A stretch of DNA of 23,341 bases from contig JAOUNZ010000003.1 of NCBI GenBank assembly GCA_029880665.1, positions 1 through 23,341 of the forward strand. The letters are read 5' to 3'. A program made the position numbers and the translations under genes. The notes under the pieces are model-generated. The model worked only from the letters and a program-made list of their open reading frames with translations. It searched no databases and was not told where the DNA came from. Shown one piece after another: positions 17,148 to 23,341 of this stretch. This stretch comes from Candidatus Nitrosopumilus sp. Lineage in GTDB: Archaea; Thermoproteota; Nitrososphaeria; Nitrososphaerales; Nitrosopumilaceae. Position 1 is the stretch's first letter, and every line of letters starts with the position of its first letter.

Positions 17148-17751
17148 GTTAATAGAAATTCCTGAACCTGGAGTAATTTTAGGTGTAATTTTGGCATTTT
17201 CAATTGGATTGATAGGGTTATATGTATATTATAAAGTGCATTCATTTCTAAAGTTTAGAAGTGAAATCTACGATATATCACAATCTGAACGATTAGAATA
17301 TTATGAAAAGCAGTTAATTGATATGAAAATACGCCTAGATGCATTAGAAATACAAGGAACTGAGCAAAAAATAGAAGATCCTAATATAGAATTAAAACAA
17401 TTCCTAGAAAAATTAGCAAAGAGTGAGGTTCAAGAAAATAAGAGTGATGATTCTATCAAACCTAAAATTATTCCTGAAAAACCTGTTTCTGTGTCAAATA
17501 TTTTTCCTCCAAATCATCACATAAATCCTATAGATAATGTATTACATCTAATCACAAACAAAGCTATGACGTCACGTGATATACAAATCACATTAAAACG
17601 TAGTAGAGAGCATACTTCAAGATTAATGAAAAGATTATTTGAAGATGGATATGTACAAAGGAATACTGAAACTAAACCATATACTTATTCAATTACTAAA
17701 AAAGGAATAGAAAAAATAGAACAGAGTGAAACTAATCCAATAATTACATAA
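17143..17751 (+). CDS. Membrane-anchored winged-helix protein
   Basis: A 202-residue protein in three parts: one membrane helix at about 11-31, a charged coiled-coil-like stretch (about 40-105) and a linker, then a winged helix at about 128-195 with the recognition segment TSRDIQITLKRSREHTSRLMKRLFEDGYV and a wing ending SITKKGIEKI. This layout suggests a membrane-tethered regulator. The start is GTG 17143 or ATG 17146; the second is more likely. The operator-like words TTGTGAT/ATCACAA lie just upstream and overlap the start, suggesting self-control. The function is inferred from domain order only. Confidence 0.75.
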   Translation: MMLIEIPEPGVILGVILAFSIGLIGLYVYYKVHSFLKFRSEIYDISQSERLEYYEKQLIDMKIRLDALEIQGTEQKIEDPNIELKQFLEKLAKSEVQENKSDDSIKPKIIPEKPVSVSNIFPPNHHINPIDNVLHLITNKAMTSRDIQITLKRSREHTSRLMKRLFEDGYVQRNTETKPYTYSITKKGIEKIEQSETNPIIT

Positions 17752-17825
17752 CAGAGTTTTTAACAAATCATTGTGAAATATAGGCCAATTATACTAAAAC
17801 ATACCAAATTTTATATTTAATTATT

Positions 17826-17868
17826 AATTTATATATATTAATAATTTATATATATTAATAATTTATAA
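17826..17868 (+). repeat. 17-bp AT-only tandem repeat upstream of AbrB-like gene
   Basis: The unit AATTTATATATATTAAT occurs twice in full (17826-17842, 17843-17859) and then a partial copy runs to 17868. The ATG of the AbrB-like gene is at 17876, so each unit also supplies a TATA box; the second one is correctly spaced for a leaderless start. Nearly symmetric units could be operator half-sites. Confidence 0.65.
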
Positions 17869-17875
17869 TGACTAT

Positions 17876-18037
17876 ATGTCAGTACAAGATAATGAGGTTT
17901 TAGTAAAAATTACTTCAGCTGGTACAATTTCAATTCCTAAACAATTTAGAAAATATATGGATATTCAAAAAGGTGAATATGTAAAAGTAATTCTTGGAAA
18001 AGATCGATTAATAGTAAGAAAAGTGATTATTTCTTAA
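17876..18037 (+). CDS. AbrB/SpoVT-like small DNA-binding protein
   Basis: A 53-residue protein: M S V Q D N E V L V K I T S A G T I S I P K, then QFRKYMDIQKGEYVKVIL and DRLIVRKV. It follows the swapped-hairpin AbrB pattern (V-x-K-I-x-x-x-G-x-I-x-I-P-K, R-x-x-x-x-I-x-x-G-x-x-V). Such proteins are dimeric DNA-binding regulators or antitoxins. No toxin gene is next to it. Its promoter region consists of AT-only tandem repeats, a plausible autoregulatory site. The upstream ATG at 17868 is out of frame. Confidence 0.8.
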   Translation: MSVQDNEVLVKITSAGTISIPKQFRKYMDIQKGEYVKVILGKDRLIVRKVIIS

Positions 18038-18047
18038 TTGATTAATG

Positions 18048-18431
18048 TTATTTTTGGCCAATTTTAATGGTTTGATAAGTCCATTCACGGCCTGTTCTTG
18101 TTCTATCTACCTTGCCTTTTGAAGAAAATCTGGATAAATAAGTGGATATTATGCTTAGTTTTATAGGCTCATTAAATTCGTCTTCATATTTTTCAAGAAT
18201 GTTTGTAGATGTAAATTTACCCATTGGGAAAAATTTATCCATAATATACCAAATTTTAGAGCCGATTGAGTCCATTTTGGTTGTTTTTGGTATTTCTTCT
18301 TCAATATTCATCAAATCCATCATCTCAAATATTTTAAGGATTTTTTCTCTAGTCACATTACCTTCTAGTTTGATATCATAACGCGCGCCATCTGCATCTT
18401 CCATATCTATTCTAATACGCTTTTTAGCCAT
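18048..18431 (-). CDS. Uncharacterised origin-adjacent protein with C-terminal winged-helix-like region
   Basis: A 127-residue protein. Residues 1-45 form a basic/beta-rich segment (KKRIRIDMEDADGARYDIKLEG, then a helix). Residues about 58-127 look like a winged helix: IGSKIWYIMDKFFPMGKFTSTNILEKYEDEF, IKLSIISTYLSRFSSKGKVDRTRTGREWTYQTIKI. I do not recognise a named family. It starts at the edge of the predicted replication origin and is transcribed away from it, so its promoter lies among the GTTAAC palindromes. A role in origin binding (like WhiP of crenarchaea) is speculative. Confidence 0.7.
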   Translation of the reverse strand: MAKKRIRIDMEDADGARYDIKLEGNVTREKILKIFEMMDLMNIEEEIPKTTKMDSIGSKIWYIMDKFFPMGKFTSTNILEKYEDEFNEPIKLSIISTYLSRFSSKGKVDRTRTGREWTYQTIKIGQK

Positions 18432-18453
18432 GTTCGGGATCTATAAAGTCAGA

Positions 18454-18640
18454 TGTTAACAGTTCAATGGATCCGATCATGTTTGTTAACAAAATAGTTT
18501 GTTAACATTGACTGTGTAAGTCATGCCTAGTCTGTTTTTTGTTATTAACAAGAACTAATTATTATTTATGAAAAATTAGCATGTTTTATGCCTGGAGTGG
18601 AAATAAAGGGGTCAAAACAGGGATATTCACACTGTTAACA
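18454..18640. repeat. Four GTTAAC palindromes in the origin
   Basis: GTTAAC occurs at 18455-18460, 18485-18490, 18501-18506 and 18634-18639, with TGTTAACA or TTGTTAACAA context in the first two. A weaker ATTAACA is at 18544-18550, and TTAACA-like words recur near 18700-18725. Confidence 0.7.
18590..18627 (+). repeat. ORB-like direct repeat, copy 1
   Basis: The first of two identical 38-bp copies. The core GAGTGGAAATAAAGGGGTC resembles the archaeal origin recognition box (TGGAAACNAAGGGG type with G-run), which binds Orc1/Cdc6. Confidence 0.82.
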
Positions 18641-18651
18641 TCAATCTTAAC

Positions 18652-18689
18652 GCCTGGAGTGGAAATAAAGGGGTCAAAACAGGGATATT
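18652..18689 (+). repeat. ORB-like direct repeat, copy 2
   Basis: Identical to copy 1 over all 38 bases and in the same orientation, with starts 62 bp apart (close to six helical turns), so bound initiators would lie on one face of the DNA. Confidence 0.82.
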
Positions 18690-18737
18690 TAGAAGTTTTT
18701 TAACATTTACTTAACAAAATGTTAATTAAAAAATTCA

Positions 18738-18765
18738 ACACACACACCAATGTTTCCACTCTATA
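18738..18765 (-). repeat. Diverged ORB in inverted orientation
   Basis: On the minus strand GAGTGGAAAC (18752-18761) is followed by ATTGGTGTGTGTG. It keeps the ORB core and a G-rich tail but not the exact GGGG run. It bounds the AT-rich stretch on the left. Confidence 0.6.
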
Positions 18766-18870
18766 TTTTTTTAAATTTATTTTTTAGAAAATCTAAACTA
18801 AAAATAATTAATTACAAACTAAACTACAATTATTATTCTAAACTATAGTCTCATAAATCAAATATCAGTA
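18766..18870. other. AT-rich putative duplex-unwinding element
   Basis: Very low G+C stretch between two oppositely oriented ORB-like sites. It contains three copies of CTAAACTA at 18793-18800, 18819-18826 and 18838-18845. Confidence 0.55.
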
Positions 18871-18880
18871 TGTTGATGTT

Positions 18881-18907
18881 GGTAGGAAATAAAGGTGTGT
18901 GAGTGTG
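18881..18907 (+). promoter_or_regulatory. Diverged ORB overlapping the orc1/cdc6 start
   Basis: GTAGGAAATAAAGGTGTGTG matches the ORB core with a changed G-run and covers the GTG start codons (18899, 18905) of orc1/cdc6. Binding here could both nucleate the origin and repress the initiator gene. Confidence 0.55.
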
Positions 18908-20107
18908 TCTGACCCTATTGATAGAATGCTTGATGCAGCAGAGTCTGGAAAATCTATAATAAAAAATCGAAACATCCTCCATTTTACATACATTCCAAAT
19001 ATTATTCTTCATAGAGACTCTGAACAAGAACAAGTTACCCAATCTTTGTTACCGATATTGAAACAATCTAGACCTTCCAATCTTTTGGTTTATGGAAAAC
19101 CTGGAACAGGCAAAACATTAGTAGTTAAAAAAGTACTCTCAAAAATTCAAGAAAGAGTTGAAAAATCTAATTTTCCAATTAAATTAATCTATTCAAATTC
19201 AAAAGATGAAACAACACTCTATGGATTACTGGTAAGCTTAGGTAGACAATTGAACCTGACTGAAAAGGAATTACCGTCAACAGGTCTTGCAACAAGTGAA
19301 GTGTTTAAGAGATTGCTTAATAAAATTGATGAAGAGAAACTTAATGCCATTTTTGTAATTGATGAAATTGATTATCTTGCTCAATTAGTAGCCAAAACAG
19401 GTAAGGATATTCTCTATCAATTTACTAGAGCAAATGAACGTCTAAAACAAGGATCTTTAACTTTAGTAGGAATTTCAAATGATTTAACATTTAAAGAAAA
19501 ACTTGATCCTAGAGTAATCAGCAGTCTTGGTGAAGAAGAGATTGTATTTACAAATTACAACGTCGAACAAATCAAAAAAATTCTTGAAGAAAGAATTCAT
19601 GACTCATTTATAGAGAACTCAGTTGAAGAACCAGCTCTAAATCTATGCGCAGCTCTTGCAGGAGGAGAACACGGTGATGCTCGTAGGGCAATCGATCTAA
19701 TTCGTGTTGCAGGTGAAATTGCAGAAAGACAACAATCTGACAGGGTCACAATTGAGCATATTAGAGAAGCAACTCAAAAAATTGAGGAAAATAAAGAGGA
19801 AACATCTCTAAAATCGTATCCACTTCATGAAAAACTAGTGATTATTGCAATAATGAAGGCAAATGGATCATCTACAGGAGAGATTTATTCGTCATACAAA
19901 AATCTCTGCAAGGTGGTAGGACGAGATGAACTTACACAAAGACGAGTCACACAAATGCTAAGTGAAATTGAAATGTCTGGAATTATTTCTGGACGAATTA
20001 TCCATCAGGGAATACATGGTAGAACTAAAAAATACAAACTTACAATCTCATCTGAAATGATAAAAAAATCCTTCAAAGACGAACTAACTTTGCAAGATAT
20101 TATTTGA
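18899..20107 (+). CDS. cdc6: Orc1/Cdc6 replication initiator
   Basis: A 402-residue initiator that binds ORB sites and loads the MCM helicase. An AAA+ module has Walker A GKPGTGKT (66-73), Walker B VIDEID (153-158), a sensor-1-like VGISND, the initiator-specific helix region around FKEKLDPRVISSLGEEEIVF, and sensor-2 arginines in GDARRAIDLIR. The C-terminal about 95 residues form the winged helix that grips DNA (ending GRTKKYKLTIS). The start is GTG at 18899, or GTG at 18905. The gene faces away from the predicted origin and overlaps the convergent PolD small subunit gene by 24 bases. Confidence 0.96.
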   Translation: MSVSDPIDRMLDAAESGKSIIKNRNILHFTYIPNIILHRDSEQEQVTQSLLPILKQSRPSNLLVYGKPGTGKTLVVKKVLSKIQERVEKSNFPIKLIYSNSKDETTLYGLLVSLGRQLNLTEKELPSTGLATSEVFKRLLNKIDEEKLNAIFVIDEIDYLAQLVAKTGKDILYQFTRANERLKQGSLTLVGISNDLTFKEKLDPRVISSLGEEEIVFTNYNVEQIKKILEERIHDSFIENSVEEPALNLCAALAGGEHGDARRAIDLIRVAGEIAERQQSDRVTIEHIREATQKIEENKEETSLKSYPLHEKLVIIAIMKANGSSTGEIYSSYKNLCKVVGRDELTQRRVTQMLSEIEMSGIISGRIIHQGIHGRTKKYKLTISSEMIKKSFKDELTLQDII

Positions 20108-21529
20108 GTTTGAACTATAATTTTCATGGAAAACTTGGAAAGTTTTCAAATTTACTATAATAGCTATTCCTGGATTTGGAATCATTCCTACACTTGCCTG
20201 AAAAGGTGTTTGTTTCTGCCATGAACCTGAATTAACTAATAAAATTCCTTTGTACATAGCTAACTCTGCCCTATGAACATGTCCAACATGAAAAATATCC
20301 GGAACATCCTCAATCACTAAAAGATCCTCCATTTCAGGCGCTATTGGTGTTTGACTACCATAAATTGGACTCAAATGCCTTGCCCTCAGTAAGTGTTTCA
20401 TAACATCTGTTGGCTTGTCATAACTTAACCCAGGGGTGGTTTTTACAATATCATCAATACTTTGTCCATGAAACATCATTACTCTTACTCCATTTAATGA
20501 GACTACGGCAGGATTTCCAACCATCATTACATTTTCTCTATCCCATAAACCTAAATTGTATTTTTTTGGTATGGCAGGCTGTGGCAATGCTCTTCTTCCT
20601 GGATCGTGGTTTCCAGGCATAATGATGATCTTTATGTTTTTTGGAATTTTATCAATTAGATCTTCCACCTTTTTTAATTGCTCTTGAATGGTTAAACAAA
20701 TCAATTCTTTATTCTGATTTGGATAAATTCCAACCCCGTCAATTACGTCTCCACAGATTAGAACAAAACGAATTTTTCTAGCAATTGGATCAGGACTAGA
20801 AATCCATGAAACAAATTCCGTGAATTCATCCTCCATAAAATATTTGCTTCCAATATGCAAATCTGAAAGAAAGATTGCATATGCTTCAGTCTCTGATTTG
20901 TTTTTGGCTTGTTCTGGAACATCTGGCAAAATCAAATCCTTAATTATATATCCTGAATTCTTTGCTAAACCTATCCTTGCCATTACAAACTGATCAATTA
21001 GAAGTGTTCCTGCAATCTTTTGCAACTCGTTATCAAAAACAATTCCTTCAAATGAGCCTGAAGGGTCCTCAAGAACTAACTTTGTGATGTTTCTTTCAGT
21101 ATTTCTAACTGATACAAGACCACAAACATAAACATCGTCATCATTTTTTATACTTTTCACCACAGCTGCAGATTTTAATAATCTTGATTCTGGTCTATCT
21201 GAAATAATTCGTTTAAGTTTGTTAAAACGACTTGAAAATAAAGCATTGTAACCTTTAACTCCCTCACCAGATGTTATCTTGTTAGTTGGCTCAGATATTA
21301 TTTTGACTTCATTTTGAAGTGTAAGGTCCTCCTTAATTCCAAGATAAGTCTCTAAATCATCCTGACTAATATGAAATAATTTCTGTTTTGTTTTCTCCCT
21401 TACTATTTCCTTTATGATCTTCTCTAATTTTTTTACATCAACATTCTCTAATATTTTAAAAGCGTCTGGATGAATTTGGAATCCTTTGTTTAATGCATAG
21501 TTTAATGCTAAGGAAAGTTCCTTTTTCAT
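20084..21529 (-). CDS. polB: DNA polymerase D small subunit (DP1, 3'-5' exonuclease)
   Basis: A 481-residue proofreading subunit of PolD. The N-terminal helical region (1-70) is followed by an OB fold (about 120-205, VCGLVSVRNTERNITKLVLEDPSG). A calcineurin-like phosphoesterase domain carries the metal ligands: FLSDLHIGS (220-228), CGDVIDG (259-265), PGNHDP (305-310), MFHGQSID and HVGHVHRAE. All catalytic residues are present, so the exonuclease should be active. The 3' end overlaps orc1/cdc6 by 24 bases in convergent orientation. The large subunit is encoded 4.3 kb away on the same strand, a looser version of the cdc6-DP1-DP2 cluster of Thermococcales. Confidence 0.95.
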   Translation of the reverse strand: MKKELSLALNYALNKGFQIHPDAFKILENVDVKKLEKIIKEIVREKTKQKLFHISQDDLETYLGIKEDLTLQNEVKIISEPTNKITSGEGVKGYNALFSSRFNKLKRIISDRPESRLLKSAAVVKSIKNDDDVYVCGLVSVRNTERNITKLVLEDPSGSFEGIVFDNELQKIAGTLLIDQFVMARIGLAKNSGYIIKDLILPDVPEQAKNKSETEAYAIFLSDLHIGSKYFMEDEFTEFVSWISSPDPIARKIRFVLICGDVIDGVGIYPNQNKELICLTIQEQLKKVEDLIDKIPKNIKIIIMPGNHDPGRRALPQPAIPKKYNLGLWDRENVMMVGNPAVVSLNGVRVMMFHGQSIDDIVKTTPGLSYDKPTDVMKHLLRARHLSPIYGSQTPIAPEMEDLLVIEDVPDIFHVGHVHRAELAMYKGILLVNSGSWQKQTPFQASVGMIPNPGIAIIVNLKTFQVFHENYSSNSNNILQS

Positions 21530-21605
21530 ATAAAAAAATACAGTTTGGTTTAATTAAATCTGCGCCTACACCAACCCTCAAATATCATGTACAAGAAATC
21601 TTATT

Positions 21606-22142
21606 GTGAACAAAGCAAGAATAGCCACATTTTTCATATTTCTGGGAATTTTTGTGGCTGCTTATCAAATTGGCTCTATGTCCTCAGTTAGTGAAGATGA
21701 AGCTAACATCTTCATGTCTGAGTTTGAAGAACTTGTGTTGGATATTGATGCCATTGGAATCTTTGCTCACAACACAGCTATTGCCTTGCCAATGTTTATC
21801 CCTGGATTTGGAGTTGTATGGGGGGTTTTCTCTGCTTGGTCTACAGGATTTGCTTTTGCTTCAATAACAGTTGTTACTCCGCAACTTGAAGACATCCCAC
21901 CACTTTCGATTCTTTTCTTATCCCCCTTTGGATTAATGGAACTTATTGCGTACTCATTTGGAATCTCTAGGAGTTTTATTTTGATAAGAGCTGTGAGTAA
22001 AAAGGTTAACTTAGTTTCGTTTGTCAAACCAACATTGATTGAAATTGGAATTGTTGTAGGTCTTCTTCTAGCTGGAGGATATCTTGAATTTTACATGATA
22101 GAACTAGCCCGAGAACAAGGTCTGACGGTGCCTGGTTTATGA
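21606..22142 (+). CDS. SpoIIM/DUF95-like integral membrane protein
   Basis: A 178-residue protein with about four membrane segments (near 5-22, 52-82, 98-122, 142-165). The central NTAIALPMFIPGFGVVWGVFSAWSTGFAF followed by LSPFGLMELIAYSFGISRSF is characteristic of the SpoIIM (DUF95) family, in which small polar residues and a glutamate sit in the membrane helices. Archaeal members have no known role in sporulation; the function is unknown. The start is GTG at 21606. It diverges from the PolD small subunit gene across 76 bp, which holds a palindromic TTTAATTAAA. Confidence 0.82.
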   Translation: MNKARIATFFIFLGIFVAAYQIGSMSSVSEDEANIFMSEFEELVLDIDAIGIFAHNTAIALPMFIPGFGVVWGVFSAWSTGFAFASITVVTPQLEDIPPLSILFLSPFGLMELIAYSFGISRSFILIRAVSKKVNLVSFVKPTLIEIGIVVGLLLAGGYLEFYMIELAREQGLTVPGL

Positions 22143-22196
22143 TTACTAGATTTTACCTACGAATTTGCCTATTCGGTCTAAAATAATTTAGTAGTA

Positions 22197-22205
22197 AATT
22201 ATAAA
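22197..22205 (+). promoter_or_regulatory. TATA box of the secreted cupredoxin-like gene
   Basis: AATTATAAA ends 23 bp before the ATG at 22228, the usual spacing for a leaderless transcript. Confidence 0.5.
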
Positions 22206-22227
22206 CCAAATTTAACTAGAATTAATC

Positions 22228-23157
22228 ATGAAAACATGTATTGCTCTACTAGCGTTGTTTGTTGTTTCATCAGGATATTACGTAAATGATTCATTTGCTG
22301 AAATTTCTGAGAACCAGGCATTTCTTTTAGAAGGATCTGGATTTGCCGTAACCGAAGATTTTATCAGGATATCTGAAATTGATCTTGGTCTGTCTTCTCA
22401 ACTACAAAAAGGAAGTACAATTAATTTTCTTACAGAAGACGGTTTTGTCACATTAGATGATGAAGAATTTGTTATATCTAAACTAGATGGAAAGTTTTTG
22501 CGTGAAGGCCGTTATATCAGAATTAACGGAAACATTGAAAGTTCAAATGGGTTTGATACATCAATTAACTTTTTTGGAAGATTGGTTGAAGAAAGCAAAG
22601 ATGCATCTATTTATGGTTTTACAGGTAGAATTACAACTCCTGATGATACCTACAAAATTATCTATACAACAAAACTATCTACATTAACTAAAATTATTCC
22701 CGTTTCTACAGAGTCTAAAAAATCAAACGAACTTACACTTTACATTCTTAGAGGTTCATCAACTCAAGGTACTGGCTCTTACATTGATGTTGGTTCTAGC
22801 AAATCTGACATAGTTCCAACTCAAAGCTCTACGGATGGATTAAGATTAAGATATTTCTCCCAAGATAGAATTTCTGTTCAACCAGGAACTACAATTACTA
22901 TTGTAAATGACGATGTTGTTTCACATAGCATTCTAAGTGGCACAGAAAATTATGGAGATCGTTATAACAGATACACATCAGATGGTAGAATATCCTCAGG
23001 AGAAATTCTACCTGGAAGATCAATTAGTATTACATTAGATAATGCAGGGTTCTATAGACTGTATGATCCTAATTACCAATGGATGGGAATTATTGCCTAT
23101 GTATTTCCAGACTCTGATTCCTTCCTGATAAAAGATAATAGCAAAAACAAAAATTAA
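22228..23157 (+). CDS. Secreted protein with a degenerate cupredoxin domain
   Basis: A 309-residue protein with a signal peptide (cleavage probably after A24 in NDSFA). Residues about 30-155 are beta-rich and unrecognised. Residues about 205-293 form a plastocyanin-like fold: RISVQPGTTITIVNDDVVSHSIL, then LPGRSISITLDNAGFYRLYDPNYQWMGIIAYVF. Comparison with the domain at the end of the multicopper oxidase (C431, H434, M437) shows the first histidine kept (H233) and the methionine kept (M286), but cysteine and second histidine replaced (YRLYDPN). A blue copper site is therefore unlikely. It may be a structural or protein-binding module at the cell surface. Confidence 0.75.
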   Translation: MKTCIALLALFVVSSGYYVNDSFAEISENQAFLLEGSGFAVTEDFIRISEIDLGLSSQLQKGSTINFLTEDGFVTLDDEEFVISKLDGKFLREGRYIRINGNIESSNGFDTSINFFGRLVEESKDASIYGFTGRITTPDDTYKIIYTTKLSTLTKIIPVSTESKKSNELTLYILRGSSTQGTGSYIDVGSSKSDIVPTQSSTDGLRLRYFSQDRISVQPGTTITIVNDDVVSHSILSGTENYGDRYNRYTSDGRISSGEILPGRSISITLDNAGFYRLYDPNYQWMGIIAYVFPDSDSFLIKDNSKNKN

Positions 23158-23341
23158 TTTTCCCATTGCCATCTGTAATTCATGTATGAATCTAAACATG
23201 CCTGATTAAACACCATTACAGACAAATCTGAAAATTCTTTTCCTTCTAAATCTTTTACAGTTCCTACAAAACTAGTCTCATTTTCAGTTGTTATTGCCTC
23301 AAAAACATGAACTTTTATTTTACTAGTATCAAAACCATGCT
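23154..23341 (-). CDS. 3' end of an unrecognised gene
   Basis: The minus strand is open from the window edge to TAA at 23154-23156, giving the last 62 residues: beta-rich, including KIKVHVFEAI and the ending YMNYRWQWEN. No family is recognised. It overlaps the end of the cupredoxin-like gene by 3 bases in convergent orientation. The start is outside the window. Confidence 0.6.
   Translation of the reverse strand, partial: HGFDTSKIKVHVFEAITTENETSFVGTVKDLEGKEFSDLSVMVFNQACLDSYMNYRWQWEN

Larger units (their letters stand above)
18432..18898. other. Predicted replication origin (oriC)
   Basis: A 467-bp gene-free region directly before orc1/cdc6 and near both PolD subunit genes. It contains two identical 38-bp repeats with an ORB-like core, a diverged inverted ORB, a diverged ORB at the cdc6 start, a very AT-rich stretch (about 18766-18870) that could unwind, and four GTTAAC palindromes on the left. 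In archaea, ORB elements next to orc1/cdc6 mark active origins. This is a strong prediction but not proof of activity. Confidence 0.82.

Noticed and set aside
17876..18037. Toxin-antitoxin pair with the AbrB-like protein as antitoxin
   Set aside because: No toxin-like gene lies next to it; the neighbouring 18048-18431 gene is on the opposite strand and looks DNA-binding.
18590..18689. CRISPR-like array
   Set aside because: Only two repeats, no further units and no cas genes; the core matches origin recognition boxes.

Overview
The window looks like chromosomal DNA of an ammonia-oxidising archaeon of the Nitrososphaerota (Thaumarchaeota), most like the marine Nitrosopumilus group. This rests on the AT-rich sequence, the archaeal information-processing set (family D DNA polymerase, Orc1/Cdc6, a GINS subunit, group II chaperonin), the archaeal lipid enzyme GGGP synthase, and copper proteins (a two-domain multicopper oxidase fused to a plastocyanin domain). 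Many genes begin about 25-30 bp after a TATA-like box with no Shine-Dalgarno sequence, as expected for leaderless archaeal transcripts. No database search was possible; names come from reading motifs.

Layout. 1-1120: the end of an unrecognised gene, overlapping a small predicted protein kinase. 1121-4109: a 2.9 kb segment bounded by a decayed tRNA-Pro copy (1121-1180) and an intact tRNA-Pro(GGG) (4036-4109). It holds a voltage-sensor-only membrane protein, a FilR1-type regulator, the multicopper oxidase and a permease-like gene fragment beside the tRNA. 4165-7475: small zinc proteins, an SQR-like flavoprotein paired with a short-chain dehydrogenase, a small membrane protein and a GINS subunit. 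7530-12448: glutamine synthetase, a small membrane protein, thermosome and serine hydroxymethyltransferase.

12451-21529 is a replication neighbourhood. It contains PolD large subunit (with GGGP synthase), four small DNA-binding or regulator-like proteins, a 467-bp non-coding region, orc1/cdc6 and PolD small subunit. The non-coding region (18432-18898) has the marks of a replication origin: two identical 38-bp direct repeats containing an origin-recognition-box (ORB)-like core, a diverged inverted copy, another diverged copy over the cdc6 start codon, a very AT-rich stretch with three CTAAACTA words, and four GTTAAC palindromes. 21606-23341: a SpoIIM-like membrane protein, a secreted protein whose cupredoxin domain has lost copper ligands, and a truncated gene on the other strand.

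Most worth following up: the predicted origin with its palindromes and adjacent uncharacterised winged-helix protein; the tRNA-Pro relic that suggests an old integration or duplication; the stand-alone voltage sensor that probably starts at a CTG codon after a good Shine-Dalgarno sequence; and the copper-site-less cupredoxin.
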